From assembly GCA_037447655.1 (NCBI GenBank), contig JBBHKE010001424.1, positions 1 through 64,000 on the forward strand: a stretch of DNA of 64,000 nt, read 5' to 3'. Shown piece by piece: positions 46,914 to 58,390 of the stretch (positions are counted from its first letter, which is position 1; every line of letters starts with the position of its first letter). Made by a program: the position numbers and the translations under genes. The notes beneath the pieces were generated by a model. It had not been told where the DNA came from. It was given only the letters and a program-made list of their open reading frames with translations, and did not search any database. The DNA is from Zygnema cylindricum (lineage: Eukaryota; Streptophyta; Zygnematophyceae; Zygnematales; Zygnemataceae).

Positions 46914-47221
46914 CGGACGGTTAATAATTAAAGTACTACTGAAAAGTTGATGTTATTATACATCGACAATTTGTCGACGATGGAAATATAGTTTTTTTAT
47001 TCGGGCACCGTCGTCAGAGTTAATGTTCAAGCCCTTGGTAAAACAAAATCTTTATTTCCTGGTCAGTATGAGAGTCCGTACAAAATAAAATTTACGGATT
47101 ACATGATACCGATAGGTATTTTGTAGTTGTGAAACTTACGGCGCATTTCTCACGGTGAAATGAGGGTTCACTGGGTTCACAAGGTTCACCACACCGGGGA
47201 AACATGTAAGGAACACTCCCT
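46914..47221 (-). repeat. Host repeat R1, copy 2 (inverted, uninterrupted)
   Basis: Reverse complement of the outer parts of 20589-22378, without MITE 2, the hAT-like element or MITE 3. At the first insertion point it reads TGTGAAC-CC-AGTGAAC (minus strand, about 47187-47165). Confidence 0.75.
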
Positions 47222-48834
47222 ATATTGTACTCTAGATTACTGTAGTCAACAGAATTATGTTTGACATGTCAAAGTGTCAAGCGGAGGTCTCTAACTAGAG
47301 TACAGTACTGTACAGTACTGCCGTACTGCATAGTGCACCACCCATCATTATTACTGTTGAGGATTTATAAGTCTTAAGTTAAAATTATAATTAATAATAC
47401 CAATTGCAAACGGATGTGGCAGACTTTGGTCTACTTCCTTCAATAGTGTTGTTAGCACTATTTTATGATTTCTCGCCAAAAAAATATGAACCAAATTAGT
47501 GTTATTAATTCTAATAACAATGGCATAGGGATATGGAAATGGCATGGGCGTGTTGTCTCTAACATGGTTACTAGCCATACCACTTCTAACAATATTTACA
47601 TGTTTTGTGGCAACGATCTTTTCGACAGGTCTTTCTCAACTATGCATCTTTTCAAACACGAAACAATTTAGGACTTTTTTATTAGCATTTTGTGAACTTT
47701 CGTCATCAATTCTATTCACTCGGTTGAGGAATAAGCCATGAAAGGCAACAGACTTGCTGAATGGAATAAAAAGGACATGAAAGGCAAAGAACTTGCTGAA
47801 TGGAATATAAAGGACGACGATTTGCATGCACTACTAGTCATGGACCTTAATAACGAACGGACTCGGCTTGTTCATGGTGTATCTAGTCGCGTCTCATGCC
47901 GGCCTACTTTTCGACGACTCGATGTCTTGAAACAATACCCTCACGAGTGGAATCTAACCATAGATGCTACTATGTGGTCTGAATGCGATGCCGATTTTGA
48001 TTACTTACCCTCGTGGCTTTAAAATATAATTGGGCATAGTCTCCATCATTGTCAATGACCTTATTTTTTATGGCCCCATTCTCCCAAGTACTTACATGAG
48101 GCACTTCGACATGAACGGCTTTGGAGAAATCATGTGTGACTTCGAATAATAGTTATCAGTAACCGCTCTACCAAAACTCTTATTCTCTCTCAAAAAGCCT
48201 TCTTCTCTGACCTTTTGGACCGTTTTGGCATGGTCGATTTCTTCTATCTCTACTCTTTTAGATGCTAATGCTTATTTGACTCAATGCCACAGAAAACGTT
48301 TTCTCCCCTACCCTTCACGCCACTTATCGTTTTCACACTTTTAAAACATGGGGATGGTACACCGTGTATCGCAATTAGCGTTCACTCTAACAACGAACAA
48401 AGTGTATCATCCATTAAGTTTGATAAAGTATTGTAATGTACAGAACATTGCAATAATGTAACGTATGGCGTAAAGTGCAGTACAACGCGTATCGTATCGT
48501 GTCGCTATGTTGCAAACTTGCAGTGCTACTGCTTTTTTCGCCCCAGAGGTCGCAAACGGTCAACAGAAACCGTGACCGACCGTTAACCGACCGCCTGCGC
48601 CGGATCCGAAACGGATTTGGTTGCCAAATTTTGGGGGCCGGGCGGTTGCAGTCGGTTGATTCACAAAAAAGAAAAAAAGTCGGTTACGGTCGGTTAACCA
48701 AAAAACAAAAAAAGAGAAAAATTTGTACTGTCCATACAATCTAACATTATTGTACTTTGTACTCTTTGGTATCGTGGAAGTACGTGACATCATGATTAGC
48801 GTCGCAAATCTGACACGGTAGTTTCACTTCGGAA
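47222..48834. other. Host region with possible LINE endonuclease scrap
   Basis: A 39-bp imperfect tandem duplication at 47738-47815 encodes MKGNRLAEWNKKD twice. A frame at about 48150-48250 reads STKTLILSQKAFFSDLLDRF then GMVDFFYL, reminiscent of the C-terminal part of a LINE-type AP endonuclease, but short and without the catalytic GDFN. Nothing else recognisable. Confidence 0.25.
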
Positions 48835-48844
48835 NNNNNNNNNN
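48835..48844. other. Assembly gap (10 N)
   Basis: Ten N bases; true length unknown. Confidence 0.99.
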
Positions 48845-49153
48845 TGAAAGGGGGGTGTAGATGGTAGTTTCTATGTAGTGGGACTCGACTCCAAACTTGT
48901 GAGTACGGTGTTCGTATCATTTATGAGGAACCTCTACAAACGACGTTTAAACGTTTTCGGCGAAACAAGATCGTGTATCCCCGTCTGCGAGGGCACAGGT
49001 ACTAGGTACGACGTAGAAAATCTGGGAGGTAACGTTGGCGGTATCGTTTCTCGAGGCGGACGAGAACGAGTAACTTCGAATTTCTGAGTAGACGTAACTT
49101 CGACTTTTTCTCGTAAAGGTGCCCTTCCTAAAGGTCTTTTCGGAGACACTATG
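48845..49153. other. Host scrap between gap and copia C
   Basis: No homology seen with the elements here. An open frame at 48878-49087 has no recognisable domain. Confidence 0.4.
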
Positions 49154-51375
49154 ACGCTAATGAAACAAGTTTATACAGGCCAAGTTGGCAGCAGAGCCAG
49201 TTAGGTTGGCAGCAAAGCCAGTATCACAGAGGCTTTTCTGGAAATCCTTCCCGTGGAAATGCTCTTTTTCAGCTTCAATGCAGATGAGTCTTTAAGCTTC
49301 AATGAGCAAGAGCAGGCGGAGCTCTTTGCTATGGCGGTTGCAATGGAGGGTCTAAAAGATGCAGCATGGATCATGGACACGGGAGCGTCTGCCCCTATGT
49401 GCTAGAACAAAGCGGCTTTTGCAAATTTGCAGCAAACATCTCCAAGGAGTATTTACTATGCTTGTGGCATGAGTGTTCAAACCTCAGCTCAGGGTGATGT
49501 ATCTTTGATGGTAGATGTGGGGGGAAAGTTGGTGGAGGGAACCGTTTACAATGTTTTGTATGTTCTAGACTTCAAGAAAATTTTATTTTCTACATCATTA
49601 GTGGAGAGCAAAGGCTTTGAAGTTGTTCTGAAAGGAGGGAGACAGGTGGTTAGCAAGAAAGGGAAAGTAGCAGTTCAAGAACTAGAGATGCTAGCAAAAT
49701 GTACCGGATGGACATGGCTGAATAAAAAGAAAATAATATTCTCTACTCTAGTGTCCAATCTGACAATGAGTTGTGGCATAAAAGATTAGGACATATGAAC
49801 TATGATAGTCTTAAGAAAATGGTGAATTTGAGAAAATTCGAGGGAGTTTCTCTCAGTTCTCATCCTATAAAATCATGTGATGGTTGTTCGCTTGGCAATA
49901 TTCACAAACTGCCATTTCCACAGGAAACACACCACAAATCGGAGAAAGTTCTGCAGCTAATACACTCTGATGTTCTCGGTCCTTCACAAGTGGTTACAGT
50001 TGGAGGCGTCCACTATATGGTTACTTTCACAGATGACTACTCGAGGTACACTAAAGTCTACTTCATGCAACATAAGAGTGAAGTGCTCACTCACTTCAAA
50101 CAATACAAAGCGTGGGCGGAAAAACTTCATGGAGTTCCAATCTTGGCGTTGAGATCGGACAATGGGGGAGAATGCACATCAAAGGAATTGGAAGAATTTC
50201 TCATTCAAGATGGTATTAGTCACAATCTTACTGTTCCATATACACCGGAACAGAATGGTGTTTCTAAAAGATTAAACAGGACAGTGATAGAGAGTGCTCG
50301 GTCCATGCTTGCTGGTAAAGGGCTAGATTTGAAATTCTGGGTTGAAGCACTGAACTGTGTTGTTTATATAAAGAACAGAATTACTTCTAGATCTGTTAGC
50401 ACCACACATTATGAGCTTTGGACAGGAGAGAAACCTGATGTTAGCCTCTTTAAAATCTTTGGTATCAAGTGTTTTATTCTAGATACTTCACAGGATAGAT
50501 GGAAAATGGAGTCTAAGGGCTTACAAGGAATTTTTATGGGGCATGATGATAATGCAAAAGGATATAGAGTGTTTATATTAGAGAAACAGAAATGGATTAT
50601 TTCTAGGAATATCCAGATTAAAGATGAACAAGATTTGGTTGACCTTTTTAAAATGACAGATCAACCGGCAAAGGAAAAGCAAAAATATGTCATTTTTCAC
50701 CATACGCAGCGAATCTACTTTCCACCGGCAAGTGGGACACCTCTTCCTTCAGTTCCCCTAGTGCCTTTACAAGATGCTTCACCACAAGCTACACCTCAGG
50801 TGGAAGGAAATACTACAAACTATGTACCAGATCAAGTTACGGTTCACACTAAACAGAAAAATCAGAGGTTGCAGACGATCTCAGCCTCAAAATTTCCGGG
50901 GGGAAAGAGATCTAGCAACCGTCTGCAAGCAAGCTCTCACTTTGCTTTTTCTACAGCTACAGAGGAGCCTCTAACGATCCGGGAAGCCTTCTCATCACCT
51001 GAGAGAAATCCATGGATCCAGGCGGCAAACGATGAAATGAAGTCTATTATGGAGGCACAGACGTGGGAGCTGGTGGATCTTCCTCCGGGGAGAAAAGCCA
51101 TCAACAGCAAATGGGTATTAAAGGTGAAGCTGAACTCGGACAACACCATCAAAAGGTATAAGGCTAGACTAGTGGCCAAGGGGTATAATCAAAAAGAAGG
51201 TATTGACTTTGAGGAAACCTTCTCTCCAGTTGTCAAATTTCCCACTGTCAAAATTTTGCTAAGTCTAGCGGCTATAGAGAATATGGAAATACAACAAATG
51301 GATGTTAAAACTGCCTTTTTGCATGGAGAGTTGGAAGAAACCATTTATATGAAACAACCTGAAATGTACGTATAA
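49154..51375 (+). pseudogene. C protease, integrase and RT N-terminal part
   Basis: Protease WIMDTGASAPMC then TAG at 49402-49404, the same codon that is TAG in B3. Integrase from 49771 is open for 534 codons together with the RT start: GNIHKLPFPQ, TFTDDYSRYTKVYF, LRSDNGGECTS, TPEQNGVSKRLNRT (DDE), FKIFGIKCFILDT, the linker, then MEAQTWELVDLPPGRK and QMDVKTAFLHGELEETIYM. It stops at a TAA (51373) in the RT. Confidence 0.92.
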
Positions 51376-52541
51376 AAGAGAAAGGAAAAATTAGTGTATA
51401 AATTCATGAAATCTTTGTATGGGCTAAAATAAGCCCCGCGTCAGTGGTATTTGACGTTAGATGAGTTTTTGACTGGGCTGGGATTTAAGAGAATTAGCTC
51501 GGATCATTTTGTATATGTCTTACAAAGGGAGGATGGGATACTATACATTGCTGTATATGTGGATGACTTATTATTAATAAGTAAGTCAATGGATGAAATA
51601 AACGGCATTAAAGCGGCTTTAAGGTCTAGGTTCGAGATGAAGGACCTCGATGAGGCCAAGTATATTTTAGGAATAAAGGTAGAAATAGACAAAAACAAAA
51701 GGCTGATTATGTTAACTCAAAAAGAAGCAATAGGTAACATGTTCGAAATATTTGAAATGAAAGATGTAAAAGGATCTATAACTCCCATAATTTCAGGCAA
51801 AAATTGGAACGAAGGGATTCAGAGTCAGGCATTATGGTGTGTGAGAGTCTAGAGTCAGGGGAGGTAGAGTTTATGGCTTCAAAGCCATATAGACAGGTAG
51901 TTGGAAGTCTTATACATTTTATGAATTGTACGAGACCTGCTACTGCAGCACCTGTGGGGGTCTTGAGTAGAAGTTTGCAGAATCCTAAAAAGGCAGACTG
52001 GGAAGCACCAAAAAGGGTGCTAAAATATCTTGCAGGTACTCGAAATCTTAAGCTTGTACCCGGAAGAGGAGAGGTGAAAATACAGACGTGGAGCGATGCC
52101 AGCTATGGAGACATGCCAAGCCGGAAATCTACGACCGGCTTTGTTTTGAAGATTGGAGACGGAACTTGCTGCTGGAGTAGCAAATTATAGAAGGTTACAA
52201 CTCAATCCACAATGGAGTCAGAATATATGGCAGCAGCTAACGCCCTCCAGAAGCTCCTATGGGTCAAGTCTGTTTTACAAGAACTTGGGTATATGCAAAC
52301 TGGTCCTGATGATATCTGGTGTGACAACCAGGCAGCCATTGCAATTGCCGATAACCCCAGCCATCACTTTAAGAGCAAACACATGGATGTTAGACTTCAC
52401 TTTGTTAGAGAAAAAGTACTTGCAAAAGTCGTTAAGTTATGTTATTTACCGGACGAGAAAATGGTAGCTGACATGTTAACAAAAGCCCTTCCTGCTCCTA
52501 AGTTACAATTTTGCAGAGATGCTATTGGACTAAGTGAGTAA
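51376..52541 (+). pseudogene. C RT C-terminal part and RNase H
   Basis: YVDDLLLISKS at 51555-51587, MKDLDEAKYILGIK (Gly to Asp in the LGEAKY motif), RNase H TWSDASYGDMPSRKSTTG, CDNQAAIAI and DVRLHFVREK, ending APKLQFCRDAIGLSE. Gln to TAA at 51429, frameshift near 51800, Gln to TAG at 52188. Confidence 0.9.
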
Positions 52542-52564
52542 CTAAGTCTAAAGATTTAGGGGAG

Positions 52565-53574
52565 TGTTGTAATTTATAAAATCTTTATTTCAGTAAATAG
52601 GGGTAAAAATAACTTAGATTGTTTTTCTAAGTAGTCTACTGTAATACTTTCCTTAATTAGCGTTACGTTAGCAAAAAGTACAGTAGAGTGCATTGTACTT
52701 TTACAGGGACACGTGTCGGCAAAAGAACGTATGGAAGTTTTTCGGAGTGGCGCCGATAATCAGCCACACTCGTCACGCAGTTGACGATATGATTCACAAG
52801 ATCGGACGAACGGGATCTGAACCGGGTATTCCGGAAATAAATGGTACAATTCGACGGTACCATCGTCGATTGAATTTGTTCCAACGGACGCGATTCACTT
52901 GGGACCACAAGCGTGATTCACGAGGGACTACAAGCGTGATTCGCGTAGGACCACAAGCGACGAAGCACTCAGGTGCTTCGTACTACACGACCACATTCGG
53001 CTGGATTTTAGCGACTCTCGCTGACTAAGCATTTGGAACATTTTGTGTACGGTTCAATATTTGGAAATATCTCAATAATATTGTTTTGTATTTTATTGTA
53101 ATAAAAAATAGTGTTCCATTAAGCAGGTTTTTAGAAAGTAATTAATAGGGTTTTGAGGCACAGTGACGTACAGGTAGGATGCGTTGTCCTTAGTCAGTAT
53201 AAAATCTGTAGTAACGGTTACCCAAATTAGTGTAGATGAGTAGATACACATTGTGAGTATATAACTTAGGACTTACCCAATTTTGTAGTATCCAGTATTG
53301 GGAATATGATTTTCTAAGGCCAGTTTTTGGGAAACTTCCAGACATCACATCTTATGGTTTAAAAATTCATTTGAGCTGCAATTTTGGGAATTGTCAGTTT
53401 ACTGTATTGTTCATCATTCTTGCAATTTTGAGGCATTTTGGCTATCTGAGTCATATTTTGTGTCTGTTCAAAGTTGGCTGTTTAGTAGGTATTATAACAG
53501 TTTCCACTGTTTTTCAAGTCTTCTTCCACTACTACTGCTGGTTCTTCTCCTGCAACAGTGGTTGTTGAACAACA
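52565..53574 (+). repeat. 3' LTR of copia C
   Basis: TGTTGT...GAACAACA, 1010 bases. The last about 60 bases encode SSSTTTAGSSPATVVVEQ in the frame that is ATG-initiated in B; here the ATG position reads AAG. Confidence 0.83.
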
Positions 53575-53968
53575 CAAACAATGTAACGCACCTATAAAGA
53601 AGCAAAAAGGAATGTACAAAAATGTACTTATAAAAACCCTAAAATAAACAGCCTTCAAAGTACAGAAAAAGATGGACACTGTACGTAGATGTACGTAAAA
53701 GGCAGTCGTACTGAAATATACAGAATGTACGAAAATGTACCCTAAAAACCGCTAGTATGAAGTCAAAGTAAATCAACGCATTCTAACAACTTCTGAAGTT
53801 TGTTCCGTGCGCATATTTATTATTTTTCGGGCGTTTCATGCTTCCGTTGTACGCGTATGAGACATCTATGTTTTATCAATATGGTACTATTATGTTGTTC
53901 ACGTCAGTTCATATAACTTTGTTGTTCGTGTAAGGATTGCTTTTAATACTATAGTATTCCTTCACACA
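53575..53968. other. Host spacer
   Basis: Rich in GTAC words; no gene seen. Confidence 0.45.
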
Positions 53969-53973
53969 CTAAT
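53969..53973. repeat. Target site duplication CTAAT, left (E3)
   Basis: CTAAT directly before TGAAAC; repeated at 58386-58390. Confidence 0.88.
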
Positions 53974-55192
53974 TGAAACTATGTGTGCTCTATTTCCCAC
54001 TGAAATCGCAAATCCAAAAGAAGCTAATCTAGATAGGGCCGACTCCCACTTTATATAAACCCAAATGACTAACCCAGTGACAGTCAGAGCCTCAATATAG
54101 CTTCACCCCTGTGAAATAACACTTTCTGTGTACTCAGTTCAAACACAGAATGCAAAGTTAGAATATGAGATTTGGACACATTCACCCACTTTGACTTTCC
54201 CTTAGAAATACCGCCACCCTGGCACACAAAATCTCTGACCAATTACACCCTAGTATTCCCTAGACTCCCTTGAGTCTGCAACAAAAAGAATCACAGAAAA
54301 TGGTCAAGTAAATTGATAGTTATGGTTCGCCAAAGTTTGCCATTTATACAAGCTGCTCTCTAGGAGAGGCAGCTACCTACCCAAAACTTTCTAAGTCCTA
54401 TTCCCCCTCTAAAACTCTATCTACTGAAAAACGGCACCAATCAATTTATTGTGTCCTACAGAAAAGTACAGGTGCCGGTGTACTTTATGTACAGCCATTG
54501 TACAACATGGCCAAAATATCGACACGTGTCAAATCAAGATTTGTTCCTCTAATCTCTGGAGTTCTCGTAATCCAATGTTATCACGCCACGTGTCATCTGA
54601 CGTGGCAAAGACCGTAAAACGCCAAAAGTACTTCTTCCGTGATCGCGGCGCCTATCGCGGCCGTCCGATCAAAACAGGCTATAATCCTAGCCGTTGAAAT
54701 TCGACGCGCGGTATTTGTTTCGCTATCGAAACAAATGCGCGGTATCCGTTCCGTCCCCATACCGTACTCCGTACTAAATCAAACTGTATCTATGCACTAA
54801 GTATCTATTCTCCGTTAAACGAAATCAAACTATATCTATGCACTAAGTATCTATTCTCCGTTAAACGAATTAATCTACGTGTAACAATTTATATATTTAT
54901 CAAACCCAATATATCGTAATATTAGTCCTAGACTTAACGGTTAGAGCTAACGGCTACGAATACTTGACGGACGGCAGGTACCATGATCAATTCCTGGGTC
55001 CGTCAAGTACCTTTTGATAAATCTACCTAATTCACCCCTTGTCTTCTCTAGTGAGCTTAGGCAGCCATGGCTCTAGCTCCCTATCAAGCCTTCAGTGACT
55101 ACAACATGTGTGGGGGCTTGGAGAAGGGAGTCAGGGACAGACTACCTTTACTCTTTTTCTATAAAGACCTAGAAAATACTCAAATATCAACA
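53974..55192 (-). repeat. 3' LTR of E3
   Basis: 1219 bases. A 46-bp tandem duplication (54776-54821/54822-54867) is absent from the 5' LTR. The Gag ATG is mutated to ATA here. Confidence 0.9.
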
Positions 55193-55257
55193 CTCCACTT
55201 ATTTTCTAGTCTACTTCCTTTCAACATTTACAAACAAATAAACAAACAATCCTTCCC

Positions 55258-57233
55258 CTATTTCATTTTTTTCTTTTTCATTTTCTTTTTATAAAACTTA
55301 AGAAAAATACTCTCGTATTTAAAACAATGCATTAGATGAACTGAAATAATAATTGCATCACACATTTCATTTAGCACCCCACTTATCATAAATCCGATCA
55401 AAGATTTTATCCACCTCCTCCCCTTTTCATCCAACCAGACTCTACTTTCCCTTTTGCATTTCCACCAACTATCCCTTTTGCATTTCCAACAGTCAGCCCC
55501 ATCCCCAACCTGCAACACATACCCGGATGATAATCCTTTTACAGGCATATCTTCACAAGCGACATCACACCAAGTAGTGATGTCAAATCCATCCACCCCC
55601 AAATATTCCCAAAAAACACTAGTCCCCACTAAGTTCCTCACAAGATCTACATCTTCCGTACTCATATTTTTATCCATGATAATTACCCCATTTTCTAAAC
55701 TTCCCACACTCTCTCCCATGGAATTCTTTCCACTATCATTTCCTAATTTAATTCCCAATAAATATTTCTTCTCCCCTAAACCTTTAATCAAATGTTTCTC
55801 TTCTCCCCTATCCTTTAAAACCTCTTCGAGTTTCACTTCTCCCCTTTCCTCGGAATCCGTTGAAGTCTCCCTTTGCGACCAGTTTTTTGTTTCCCTATTA
55901 TCTATAACATTATCCTCATTAATTTTATCTTTCCCGTTTTCACTTGGATCCTAAATCTGACTTTCTCATTTCTAAGTCATACACTCTACACTCCTCGACA
56001 TCCTCAAGTACCTCCTCTCTCTTTACTTCCCTTATACCTCCAAAAGCACACTGTTGCTTTCGTGGAATTTATGTGTGCTTTTCTCTCTTCCCCGTACTAC
56101 TAATCCGGAGAAGCTCTAAAATATCTTCATCCTCTTTCTCCTCTTCCCCTTCTTCCTCCACATCCACATTCCAACTTCTAAGTTTTTCCAAACAAGGGCA
56201 TTCCTCCATATAATGACCCGGTTCCCTACAAAAGAAACAAACCCCCTTTTTCAAACCTTCCCTTTCTTTTCCTCTCCCTCTCTTTCCACCAAAGTTCCGA
56301 TAAGGTTTACCTTTGTCTTTCTTCCTCTCATCGCGCTTCCGCTTGTCATCACCGTTACTCTCATCACGCTTCCGCCAATCACCGTCGTTCCTCTCATCAC
56401 GCTTCTGCCAATCACCACCAGCTATAAATGCATTCACCTTGTCACTTCCCCTACAAAGCTCCAAAGTGCTTTCCCTCACAATAATTATCCCCATGGTAAA
56501 GCTCCAAGTCCATGAGGAGCCATCCTTTGCCTCCATACGACAAATGATGTTTTCGTATTCATTTGGGAGTTTCATAAGTAGTGTATTAATCTTCCTCTCC
56601 TCAGATTCTACATATCCGGCACTAGCAAGCTCAACATATAGCGCAACAATATCATTGCAAAACTTTATCATGCTACCGCCTTTATAAACATAAGCATCTA
56701 TTTCTTGTTTTACTAATTGCTGCCTCTGAATAGTCTCACTCTTATAAATCTCACTTAGTGCTTCCCATATCTTTGAAGACTTCGTTAAGTTTTTAAGAGT
56801 GATAGCTATGGACTTAGACACTTTTCTAGGTATGAGATGCTTTGCTATAGTGTTTTTGTACTCCCATATTTTTCTGTCATTTTCTTCAGTTTTAATCCCT
56901 ACAAGTAGAACCATAGTCGAGAGCTTAGCTCCCCTCACCATCGGTGTTCCTTTTCCTTTCTCCCATTTTTCCCTTTCCATGGCAATGATTTTCCCTTCAC
57001 CTTCCTTTGCATCTGAACTCCGGTTGATTTTCTCGGCAGCCCCCTGATGATTCTACATAGTGAGTTCCTCCAAAGCCCGGTGGAGGACATCTCACTTGTC
57101 CCGAAACAATTCCCCATAAGTGCTTCTCGAAAAGCAATCCCTCCATCTTAAACTCCCAATAAGTTAAGTCTGTTCCATCGAACATATGCACCCTAGATGG
57201 TGGGCCCATAACCTGAAACTTTGCATGCTCCAT
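55258..57233 (-). pseudogene. E3 Gag plus degenerate RT/RNase H tail
   Basis: Starts at the in-LTR ATG 57233 (MEHAKFQVMGPPSRVHMFDG). After a frameshift near 57040 a long frame (56980-56069) gives the capsid (IKFCNDIVALYVELASAGYV, KINTLLMKLPNEYENIICRM), a repeated basic segment (DWRKRDESNGDDKRKRDERK) and the knuckle CFFCREPGHYMEEC. A Glu-to-TAA change at 56069 separates it from the tail (55836-55258), which keeps LGEKKYLLGIK, FDITTWCDVACEDMP, SSGYVLQVGDGADC and KGRRWIKSLI. These match the RT thumb and RNase H of element A in order, with the intervening domain sequence deleted. Confidence 0.85.
57198..57213 (-). promoter_or_regulatory. E3 half-tRNA primer binding site
   Basis: Minus strand GGTTATGGGCCCACCA, identical to E2 and directly abutting the TSD-proven LTR end. 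Confidence 0.88.
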
Positions 57234-58385
57234 TGCCCACAGAAATCGCAAATCCCAAAGAAGCTAATCTAGATAGTGTCGACTACTATTTGATATAAAC
57301 CCGAATGACTGACCCCTTCAGAGTCATAACTCCAATACATCTTCACCCCTGTGAAATAACACTTTCTCTGTACTCCGTTCCACACAGAATGCAAAGTTAG
57401 AATATGAGATGTGGACACATTCACCCACTTTGACTTTCCCTTAGAAATACCGCCACCCTGGCTAACAAAATCTCTCACCAACTCTACCTCTGTGTAGCGT
57501 GGACTCCCTTGAGTCTGCAACAAAAAGAATCACTGAAAATGGTCAAGTAAATTGATAGTTATGGCTGGCCAAAGTTTGCCATTTATACAAGCTGCTCTCT
57601 AGGAGAGGCAGCTACCTAACCAAAATTTTCTAAGTCCTATTCCCCCTCTAAAACTCTATCTACTGAAGTACGGCTCCAATCAAATTATTGTGTCGTACAG
57701 AAAAGTACAGGTGCCGGTGTACTTTATGTACGGCCATTGTACAACATGGCCAAAATGTCGACACGTGTCAAATCAAGATTTGTTCCCGTAATCTCCAGAG
57801 TTCGCGTAATCCAATGTTATCACGCCACGTGTCATCTGACATGGCAAAGACCGTAAAATGCCAAAAGTACTTCTTCCGTGATTGCGGCGCCTATCGCGGC
57901 CGTCCGATCAAAATCGGCTATAATCTTAGCCGTTGAAATTCGACGCGCGGTATTTGTTTCGCTATCGAAACAAATGCGCGGTATCCGTTCCGTTCCCATA
58001 CCGTACTCCGTACTAAATCAAATTGTATCTATGCACTAAGTATCTATTCTCCGTTAAACGATTTAATCTACGTGTAACAATTTATATATTTATCAAACCC
58101 AATTTATCGTAATATTAGTCCTAAACTTAACAGTTAGAGCTAACGGCTACGGATACTTGACGGACGGTAGGTACCAGGATCAATTCCTGGGTCTGTTAAG
58201 TACCTTTTGATAAATATACCTAATCCACCCCCTGTTTTCTCAAGTGAGCTTAGGTAACCATGGCTCTAGCTCCCTATCAAGCCTTCAGTGTCTACAACAA
58301 GTGTGGGGTCTTGGAGAAGGGAGTCAGGGACAGAGTGCCTTTGCTATTTTTCTATATAGACCTAGAAAATACTCAAATATCAACA
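57214..58385 (-). repeat. 5' LTR of E3
   Basis: 1172 bases, TGTTGATATTTG...GTTTCA. Contains a 77-base tRNA-like fold at 58125-58201 (plus-strand sense) and the Gag ATG 20 bases before its end. Confidence 0.92.
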
Positions 58386-58390
58386 CTAAT
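58386..58390. repeat. Target site duplication CTAAT, right (E3)
   Basis: Second copy of CTAAT, directly after the LTR end TCAACA. Confidence 0.88.

Larger units (their letters stand above)
49154..53574 (+). mobile_element. Copia C, 5'-truncated
   Basis: Begins just after the Gag zinc knuckle (homology with B3 26650 onward) and continues through protease, integrase, RT and RNase H to a complete 3' LTR. Sister family of B: same motifs, roughly a quarter of residues different, different LTR body but the same terminal Gag-start block. Confidence 0.88.
53974..58385 (-). mobile_element. Non-autonomous copia element E3
   Basis: On the minus strand: 5' LTR 58385-57214, primer site, Gag and RT/RNase H-remnant coding part, 3' LTR 55192-53974. 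Perfect 5-bp target duplication CTAAT proves both LTR ends. Internal part only about 2.0 kb, with no protease active site, integrase or YVDD. Confidence 0.92.

Noticed and set aside
48357-48822. A fourth MITE bounded by TACACCGTGTATCGC and a degraded partner
   Set aside because: The right arm matches too poorly to claim an inverted pair, and an assembly gap follows at once.
55454-57047. Plus-strand frames over E3
   Set aside because: Antisense shadows of the minus-strand Gag, with Ser/Pro-rich translation typical of complementing acidic/basic Gag.
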